6,087 bases of DNA. It comes from an uncultured Clostridiaceae bacterium (GTDB lineage: Bacteria > Bacillota > Clostridia > Lachnospirales > Lachnospiraceae). Below are positions 1-4,829 of this stretch, in pieces (position 1 is the stretch's first letter; each line of letters begins with the position of its first letter). The translations under genes and the position numbers were made by a program. The notes below the pieces were generated by a model. It ran no database searches. It had not been told where the DNA came from and saw only the letters and a list, made by a program, of their open reading frames with translations. Location of the stretch: positions 1-6,087 of the forward strand of contig CATKZA010000121.1 of NCBI GenBank assembly GCA_949841235.1. Reading direction: 5' to 3'.

Positions 1-573
1 ACCCTTCTGACGGTAAAGCTTTCGGAGGAGGACAGGGAGGAGGCGCTTTCTTATATTTATGAGGAGAGCTGCCGTTTGGAGAGGTTGTCCAGAAAGATGA
101 TGGATTTGCTATTAATGGAAGAGCAGGAACAGATTCATCTGGAAAAAGTGTCCGCAAGCATCTTGTTCCAGCATGCAAAGGAAGCCTGCGGCAGCAGTCT
201 GGCGGAGGATGGGATGATTCTTGAGTGCCATGAAAATGGACAGTTCTTCTTTGTAGATGTGGATTTATTTACGGAGGTTCTGATCAATCTTATTGACAAT
301 GGGAGGAAGGCGAGCAAGCGGGGGGACAGGATCATTCTCTCGGCATCGGAGGGAGTGATTGAGGTGGAGGATTTTGGAAAGGGGATTCCAGAGGAGGAAC
401 GGGAGAAGATTCTGGAACCCTTTTATATGATTGACAAATCCAGAAGCAGGAAAAGCGGCGGGGCGGGCCTTGGACTTGCCATTGCCGCACTGATCTTGGA
501 GCGACATCACTGCAAAATAGAGATTGTGAGCGAAGTGGGACAGGGTACGAGGATGATTTTACATTTTGTTTAA
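1..573 (+). CDS. Sensor histidine kinase, C-terminal part (5' end outside the window)
   Basis: This is the ATP-binding end of a membrane-type two-component sensor kinase, which would phosphorylate a response regulator probably encoded upstream. The frame is open from base 1, giving 190 visible residues; an internal TTG at 76 is not a credible start because conserved-looking helix sequence precedes it. Residues 1-40 look like the second helix of a HisKA dimerisation domain; the phosphoacceptor histidine would lie just upstream. The HATPase_c domain is complete: N box at 93-100 (VLINLIDN, N96 and N100), G1 box DFGKG at 124-128, F box EPFYMID at 139-145, and G2 box GAGLGLAI at 154-161. All key ATP-binding residues are present, so the domain should be active. 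The gene ends 73 bases before the lipoprotein start with no obvious terminator, so it may share a transcript with the transporter genes downstream. The family assignment is firm; the signal sensed is unknown. Confidence 0.95.
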   Translation, partial: TLLTVKLSEEDREEALSYIYEESCRLERLSRKMMDLLLMEEQEQIHLEKVSASILFQHAKEACGSSLAEDGMILECHENGQFFFVDVDLFTEVLINLIDNGRKASKRGDRIILSASEGVIEVEDFGKGIPEEEREKILEPFYMIDKSRSRKSGGAGLGLAIAALILERHHCKIEIVSEVGQGTRMILHFV

Positions 574-630
574 GAAATGATGAATACTTGATGATGGAGT
601 GCATGATAGGATGTAAGTGAATTTCATGAA

Positions 631-638
631 AAAGGAGG
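631..638 (+). promoter_or_regulatory. Ribosome binding site that fixes the lipoprotein start
   Basis: AAAGGAGG sits 8 bases before the GTG at 647. It lies downstream of two other in-frame start codons (GTG 617, ATG 626) and so argues against them. The ATG at 640 is out of frame. Confidence 0.85.
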
Positions 639-646
639 AATGGCGA

Positions 647-2215
647 GTGAGGAAAAAGGGCATTGCATTGTTGCTGGCGGGCATCGTGGCGTTTGCCTTG
701 GCAGGGTGTGCCGACAATCCTGAAAAATCCGTTATCAAGGAAAAGAATATGGACAAAATGCTGGAGCAGGCCGAGGGCGGTCAGGATGCCAGTTCCTATG
801 AGAAGGTAAAGGATGAGGTACAAAAGAAGTATGAGACTTACCAGACAACGATCAAAGACAAGAAGCTGAAGGTGAAAGTGGATGTAGATGCCAAAGTGGA
901 AATCCCGGAAGCGAAGAAACTCTCCGTATACCGTGTCAGCGCGAAGAAGATTCAGCAGGACTTTCTGGATCAGGCGAGGAAGGCTCTGGTGCCGAAGGTG
1001 CCACTCTACGATGGGAGCAAGACGGATGCCAGGACCAAATCTGTGGTGGCAAAGGAGATCGGAGAGACTGAGGGATATTTAGCGGATGCGAAGAAATCAG
1101 AGGACAAGGGGAGTGCGGAAGAATACGCCCAGCAGATCAAGGAATTGAAAGAGGAGTACAAAAAGGCTCCGGCAAAGGTCAATCTGACAGATTTTCCTCT
1201 GAACAATAAGATTCAGAGCATTCAGAAATTGTATGACGGCAATCAGGAGGATTCATTTTATCGCTGGCTCCATGATTTGCATGGCAACGGACAGGTGTTT
1301 TACGGGGTGAGTGACGGGAAGGATGAAAAGTATCATTCTTTGTATATGCAAAATTCTAAAAACTATGGGAATTGCCTGCGGTACCATTACAGCAAGAATG
1401 GATATTCCTCCAATATCTATCACGCAGACGTGGGCAGCGACATTCCCCGGCTTTATCCCTGTGAAGAGGGGAAAGCACCGGATTTTTCAAAAAGAACAGA
1501 TGAGGTTGATGAGAGGGGAGGGACGAAAAGGCTCGTGGACAATGAACCCCTGACCATATCGGAGCAGGAGGCGGAAAAGCAGGCAAATGACTTTCTTGGC
1601 AAACTGGGGCTACAGGAGTACCAGTGCTACGAGAAGGGGAGGTACGCCCAGATTCTCGGGGAGGGCGGCAGTGAAGCCAAATACAGAATGGTCTATCGCT
1701 TTCTGTGCCTTAGAAAATTGGATGGGGTGTTTGTCAATAACCAGGCCGGATTCAAGCTGACGGATGGATTTCAGGGAAACCAGTATGTGAAGAAAATGTG
1801 GGAGAGCGAGGCGGTGGCTCTGTCGGTGAACGATCGCGGAATCGTGGATTTTTATTATCTCTCCCCCCTTTCCATCAACAAGACCGTGGTGGAAAAGAGC
1901 AAGATCATGCCTTTCAGCGAAATCAAAGATACCTTTGAGCAGATGGTAGTGATTGAGAATGCAAAGAATGCTTCGGAGGGCGAGGAGAGGGAACAAGTGT
2001 CCATTCGGGTGACGGATGTGAATCTTGTCTATACCAGAATCAGCGAAAAGGACAGCTTTGATACGGGTCTGGTGGTTCCGGTTTGGAATTTTGAGGGGAC
2101 GGTGGTTGACGAGGCGGAAGTAGGCAAATATGGGGAAGGGTACGAAAAGAAGGGCAATATTCTCTCCATCAATGCCATTGACGGCTCTGTCATCAATCAG
2201 GAATTGGGTTATTAG
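647..2215 (+). CDS. Large cell-surface lipoprotein of unknown function next to an ABC transporter
   Basis: A predicted lipoprotein of 522 residues, anchored to the outer face of the membrane. GTG at 647 is chosen because it follows a strong ribosome binding site and directly gives a clean signal peptide: basic MRKK, hydrophobic residues 5-17, lipobox LAGC with the lipidated cysteine at 21. In-frame starts at 617 and 626 would add an acidic/basic tail before the signal. After the cysteine comes a charged, Lys/Glu-rich region to about residue 160, partly helical and perhaps coiled coil. It is followed by a mixed region with many Tyr and Asn. From about residue 302 (LTISEQEAEKQANDFL) to the end the pattern resembles PepSY/YycI-like lipoproteins, with VVPVWNFEG near 476 and ILSINAIDGS near 505. 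I do not recognise the family with certainty; a DUF6034-type lipoprotein is possible. The position between a histidine kinase and two permeases suggests a sensor accessory or substrate-capture role, which is inference only. Confidence 0.85.
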   Translation: MRKKGIALLLAGIVAFALAGCADNPEKSVIKEKNMDKMLEQAEGGQDASSYEKVKDEVQKKYETYQTTIKDKKLKVKVDVDAKVEIPEAKKLSVYRVSAKKIQQDFLDQARKALVPKVPLYDGSKTDARTKSVVAKEIGETEGYLADAKKSEDKGSAEEYAQQIKELKEEYKKAPAKVNLTDFPLNNKIQSIQKLYDGNQEDSFYRWLHDLHGNGQVFYGVSDGKDEKYHSLYMQNSKNYGNCLRYHYSKNGYSSNIYHADVGSDIPRLYPCEEGKAPDFSKRTDEVDERGGTKRLVDNEPLTISEQEAEKQANDFLGKLGLQEYQCYEKGRYAQILGEGGSEAKYRMVYRFLCLRKLDGVFVNNQAGFKLTDGFQGNQYVKKMWESEAVALSVNDRGIVDFYYLSPLSINKTVVEKSKIMPFSEIKDTFEQMVVIENAKNASEGEEREQVSIRVTDVNLVYTRISEKDSFDTGLVVPVWNFEGTVVDEAEVGKYGEGYEKKGNILSINAIDGSVINQELGY

Positions 2216-2217
2216 GG

Positions 2218-2835
2218 ATGAACAGTTTTGAGACGGATTTGAAGCGGGCATTTTTCAGCGTGAATTTCGTGGCGGGGCTGGTGATGGAATGCATCATTCT
2301 CCGATGGGCAGGCTTTGGGTCGGATTTTTATCAGATCAGCGTGCCTGTGCTGGCCTCCCTCCCCTATTCCACCGCATGGCTGAATGAATACCAGAGTGGC
2401 TTTTGGAAGCAATATCTGCCCCGATGCGGAATGGCCTCCTATATCTGGGGGAAGTTTCTGTCCTGCGGCATCAGCGGAGGCGGATTACTGACGATTGCGC
2501 ATTTTATCTGCTCCCGGGGGGAGCAGGAGGAAGCCGAAGGGAACTATGTGCTGCTCTTTCTATCGGGAATGCTTTGGGCGACAGTGTCGGCAACCCTTGC
2601 CGCAGCTGCGGAAAGCAGGTATGTGGCCTACGGCGGATCTTTTGTACTCTTCTATATGTTAGTGATATTGGTGGAACGGTATTTTAAGGCATTGTACTGC
2701 CTTCATCCGGCGGAGTGGTATGCGCCAGAGCATGTGTGGGTGCTGGGGGACTCGGGCATAATCTTGATGCTCACGGGCTTTCTGCTGATTTGCGGAATGA
2801 TCTACTCCCATTTACTGAGGAAGAAAATAAGGTAA
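2218..2835 (+). CDS. ABC-2-type membrane permease subunit, six helices
   Basis: A 205-residue integral membrane protein, probably one half of the membrane channel of an ABC transporter. Hydrophobic segments fall at about residues 12-29, 40-54, 76-98, 109-130, 136-153 and 178-200, the six-helix plan of ABC-2 permeases. The N-terminus (ETDLKRAFFSVNF) has the short amphipathic entry typical of this family, and the C-terminus ends in a basic LLRKKIR tail. The ATG lies 2 bases after the lipoprotein stop and has no good ribosome binding site (an AGGA about 15 bases upstream, and TAGGG touching the start), so translation is probably coupled to the lipoprotein gene. It is not closely similar to the next permease, so the two may form a heterodimer driven by the ATPase at 3908. 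That is the arrangement of LanE/LanG in lantibiotic immunity systems. The permease call is based on topology and context; substrate unknown. Confidence 0.78.
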   Translation: MNSFETDLKRAFFSVNFVAGLVMECIILRWAGFGSDFYQISVPVLASLPYSTAWLNEYQSGFWKQYLPRCGMASYIWGKFLSCGISGGGLLTIAHFICSRGEQEEAEGNYVLLFLSGMLWATVSATLAAAAESRYVAYGGSFVLFYMLVILVERYFKALYCLHPAEWYAPEHVWVLGDSGIILMLTGFLLICGMIYSHLLRKKIR

Positions 2836-2882
2836 TGCTGCGATTTTTTTGCTGAAGTAGTATGTGAAAGCATTCAAAAAAG

Positions 2883-2890
2883 AAAGGGGA
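2883..2890 (+). promoter_or_regulatory. Ribosome binding site that fixes the second permease start
   Basis: AAAGGGGA is followed after 6 bases by ATG 2897. The in-frame ATG at 2891 touches the site, and the in-frame GTG at 2864 lies upstream of it, so 2897 is preferred. Confidence 0.7.
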
Positions 2891-2896
2891 ATGGGC

Positions 2897-3796
2897 ATGG
2901 GCAAGTTTCGGCAGATTTTCATCATGGTGAGGGAGAATTTTAGAAAATGGCACGGAAATCCACAGATGGCTATGTGCTTTCTGCTGGCATTTATATTTTG
3001 CTATTTGCTGTCAGACAAGGTGATGCAGTTTGCCCAGGGGCATGACACGTCTCTGCAAGCGGCAGAGACCTTTATCTGGACTTTTGGGGATTCCCAGTCG
3101 GTTCTGGCCATATCTATCCTGCTGCTCCTAATGTTTTCCAGCATGCCTAATCTCTCCAATGAGGTTCCGTATTTTATGGTGAGGACGGATCGCTGGACGT
3201 GGATGGTGGGGCAGATGGTCTATTTGATCTTGGCATCCTTTTGTTTTATGCTATTTATTTTTGCGGCGACGCTCCTTCTCTCTCTGGGCAGGGCGTATCC
3301 GGCAAATATGTGGAGCGATACAGCGGCAATTCTGGGATATTCGGATATTGGAAATCAGCTGGCTGTCCCGGCATTTGTGAAGGTGCTGGAATTGACCCGG
3401 CCCTATGCATGCACGGTGCATATTTTCTTCCTGATGGCCGGCTATGGGGTGACGATGGCAAGCATTGTGTTGTTTTTGAATCTATGCAGGAATAACGGAG
3501 GCATGATCGGGGGCGTAATATTCAGCGGATTGGGCATCGTGATGAATCCGGAAATCGTGGCGGAATGGTTTGGGATATCCATGGAGGGAATGCGTTTTGC
3601 CAATATTATCTGCGGCTGGATTTCCCCTCTGAATCATGCCACGTATTATATGCACAGCTTTGGCTATGATAATCTGCCCAAACTGTGGCAGTCCTATGTA
3701 TTTTTTGCTTTTGTGAGCATTCTGCTCTTTATTGCGTCGCTGGTCAAAATAAAAAATTATTCGTTCCAGTTTACGGGGACACAAGATTTGCGCTAA
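2897..3796 (+). CDS. Second ABC-2-type membrane permease subunit
   Basis: A 299-residue integral membrane protein, the probable partner permease of the transporter. The start at 2897 gives MGKFRQIFIM, correctly spaced from AAAGGGGA; starting at GTG 2864 would add 11 basic residues. Hydrophobic segments lie at about 24-38, 66-82, 105-130, 172-196, 202-217 and 266-284. Between helices 3 and 4 there is a 40-residue soluble loop rich in aromatic and Asp residues (about 131-170), likely extracellular and a candidate for substrate contact. The amphipathic start with a RENFRKW cluster is typical of ABC-2 permeases. It is about 100 residues longer than the permease upstream, and no clear similarity is visible between them, so the pair is probably heteromeric. 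It lies 61 bases after the first permease gene without an evident terminator, consistent with one transcript. Confidence 0.8.
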   Translation: MGKFRQIFIMVRENFRKWHGNPQMAMCFLLAFIFCYLLSDKVMQFAQGHDTSLQAAETFIWTFGDSQSVLAISILLLLMFSSMPNLSNEVPYFMVRTDRWTWMVGQMVYLILASFCFMLFIFAATLLLSLGRAYPANMWSDTAAILGYSDIGNQLAVPAFVKVLELTRPYACTVHIFFLMAGYGVTMASIVLFLNLCRNNGGMIGGVIFSGLGIVMNPEIVAEWFGISMEGMRFANIICGWISPLNHATYYMHSFGYDNLPKLWQSYVFFAFVSILLFIASLVKIKNYSFQFTGTQDLR

Positions 3797-3890
3797 CGCA
3801 TTGCACTAAGTTCGCTTTTAACAACAAACCGTAGGTTTGTTTGAAACCAAAGGTTTGTTTGAAACCGTAAGTTTGTTTGCGGGCAATGTG
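3797..3890 (+). promoter_or_regulatory. Candidate structured RNA leader before the ATPase gene
   Basis: The sequence starts right after the permease stop and ends 3 bases before the ATPase ribosome binding site. CGCATTGC (3797-3804) can pair with GCAATGTG (3883-3890) over 8 positions, one of them G-U. Inside lie the three 18-bp repeats. The first forms an 8-bp stem, AACAAACC (3823-3830) with GGTTTGTT (3834-3841), loop GTA. Because each GGTTT can also pair with the AAACC of the next unit, rival folds exist. No long U run follows, so a simple intrinsic terminator is unlikely. A role in mRNA processing, stability or control of ATPase translation is inferred, not shown. Confidence 0.4.
3826..3879 (+). 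repeat. Three tandem copies of an 18-bp palindromic repeat
   Basis: Copies lie at 3826-3843, 3844-3861 and 3862-3879. The first reads AAACCGTAGGTTTGTTTG. The second has AAA in place of GTA in the loop, and the third has A for G at the ninth base. Each copy carries an inverted repeat (AAACC/GGTTT in the first two, AAAC/GTTT in the third) followed by a constant GTTTG. They occupy the gap between the second permease and the ATPase. Confidence 0.9.
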
Positions 3891-3893
3891 AGT

Positions 3894-3903
3894 AAGGGGG
3901 GAG
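3894..3903 (+). promoter_or_regulatory. Ribosome binding site of the ABC ATPase gene
   Basis: A purine run, AAGGGGGGAG, ends 4 bases before ATG 3908. It directly follows the 3' arm of the candidate outer stem (3883-3890), so folding of that stem could affect access to it. Confidence 0.7.
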
Positions 3904-3907
3904 ATTT

Positions 3908-4537
3908 ATGGAAAGCAGGTCTGGCGTTGAAGTGAGAAATGTATGGAAATCCTTTGGAAAGGAACAGGTGCTAAAGGGCATCAGCCTTTCCATTCCGCCG
4001 GGGAGCATCTATGGGGTGGTGGGGAATAACGGCAGTGGCAAGACGGTGCTGATGAAGTGCATCTGCGGCTTTATGAAATGCGACCGGGGGATGGTTCTCG
4101 TGGATGGCAGGCAGGTGGGAAAAGAGGTGGATTTCCCGGACAGCCTTGGTGTAATTATAGAGACACCGGGATTTATTTCCAATATTTCCGGATACAAGAA
4201 TTTAAAGATTCTGGCTTCTCTGAAAGGTAGAATCGGGAAAAGGGAGATCAGGGACACCTTGGAGCGGGTAGGACTTTCTCCCGATATGAAAAAGCCGGTG
4301 GCAAAGTATTCTCTGGGAATGCGCCAGAGACTGGGAATTGCCCAGGCAATCATGGAGGATCCCGGCGTGCTGGTGCTGGATGAGCCTTTCAATGGTTTGG
4401 ATCAGCATGGGGTGGTGGAAATCAGGGCGCTTCTAAAGGAACTGAAGGCTGCTGGCAAGGCGATTCTCCTTGCTAGCCATAATGCTCAGGATATTGAGGA
4501 ACTTTGCGATCAGGTAAAGGATTTGATGGCAAATTAG
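3908..4537 (+). CDS. ABC transporter ATP-binding protein, LanF/BcrA-like, with altered C-terminus
   Basis: A 209-residue cytoplasmic ATPase that should power the two permeases upstream. Motifs in order: Walker A GNNGSGKT (39-46); IIETPGF (83-89), in which E85 stands where most ABC proteins have the Q-loop glutamine; signature YSLGMRQRL (134-142); Walker B VLVLDEP (154-160) with catalytic E159; D-loop GLDQ (163-166); switch H191. The E-loop is known from LanF lantibiotic-immunity ATPases and relatives, so a peptide or antibiotic efflux role is plausible. Proteins of this short class usually end soon after a CDxVYxFDGGKL-like strand. Here the end is CDQVKDLMAN, while the -1 frame just beyond reads GFDGKLAMN. 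A one-base deletion, or a frameshift around 4516-4519, would explain this. Only the last 6 or so residues are affected, so the enzyme may still work. The stop codon lies at the edge of the repeat array at 4538. Confidence 0.93.
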   Translation: MESRSGVEVRNVWKSFGKEQVLKGISLSIPPGSIYGVVGNNGSGKTVLMKCICGFMKCDRGMVLVDGRQVGKEVDFPDSLGVIIETPGFISNISGYKNLKILASLKGRIGKREIRDTLERVGLSPDMKKPVAKYSLGMRQRLGIAQAIMEDPGVLVLDEPFNGLDQHGVVEIRALLKELKAAGKAILLASHNAQDIEELCDQVKDLMAN

Positions 4538-4817
4538 CCATGAATTTATGGAAAAGTGATAATCATGCTTTATGGAGAAGTAACCATGAAACTTATAGCA
4601 AAGTGAAGATCATGCTTTATGAAAAAGTAACCATGAAACTTATAGCAAAGTGAAGATCATGCTTTATGAAAAAGAAATCATGAAACTTATAGCAAAGTGA
4701 AGATCATGCTTTATGGAAAAGTAACCATGAAACTTATGGCAAAGTGACGATGAAGCTTATGACAAAGTTAATCATGAAAATGATGGGAAGATGATTATGA
4801 AATTTATGGCGAGGTAG
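4538..4817 (+). repeat. AT-rich tandem array, twelve 22-24-bp units in 47-bp pairs
   Basis: Two alternating unit types are seen: A, (C/T)CATGAAACTTATAGCAAAG plus TGA (23 bp), and B, AGATCATGCTTTATGAAAAAG plus TAA-like (24 bp). Unit starts are 4538, 4560, 4584, 4607, 4631, 4654, 4678, 4701, 4725, 4748, 4771 and 4795. The three 47-bp double units at 4584-4630, 4631-4677 and 4678-4724 are almost identical, while the outer units are more diverged. A 47-bp double unit is about 30% GC, well below the flanking genes. The last bases of the ATPase gene (4526-4545, ATGGCAAATTAGCCATGAA) match the unit boundary ATGGCAAAGTGACGATGAA (4736-4754), so the array appears to begin inside that gene. There are no unique spacers. 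No other gene is seen between 4538 and 4829. Confidence 0.93.
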
Positions 4818-4829
4818 TCATTTTATAGA

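Noticed and set aside
617..646. Longer lipoprotein start at GTG 617 or ATG 626
   Set aside because: Both lie upstream of the strong AAAGGAGG site and would put KKEEWR before an otherwise ideal signal peptide that begins at GTG 647.
332..823. Minus-strand 163-residue frame over the kinase end and lipoprotein start
   Set aside because: It overlaps two convincing + strand genes and has low-complexity Pro/Ser/Phe composition typical of a shadow frame.
1610..2251. Minus-strand 213-residue frame
   Set aside because: It is antisense to the lipoprotein gene, rich in His, Pro and Ile as expected from reversed codons, and shows no domain, signal or ribosome binding site.
3823..3843. Intrinsic terminator at the first 18-bp hairpin
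   Set aside because: The stem is AT-rich and is followed by GTTTG-type sequence rather than a run of U; the ATPase gene needed with the permeases lies just after it.
3793..4008. Minus-strand 71-residue frame with QTNLRF-type repeats
   Set aside because: The peptide repeat is simply the 18-bp DNA repeat read as six codons on the other strand. The frame overlaps the start of a well-supported ATPase gene.
4538..4817. CRISPR array
   Set aside because: The units are joined head to tail with no unique spacers between them, the 22-24-bp period leaves no room for spacers, and no cas gene is present.
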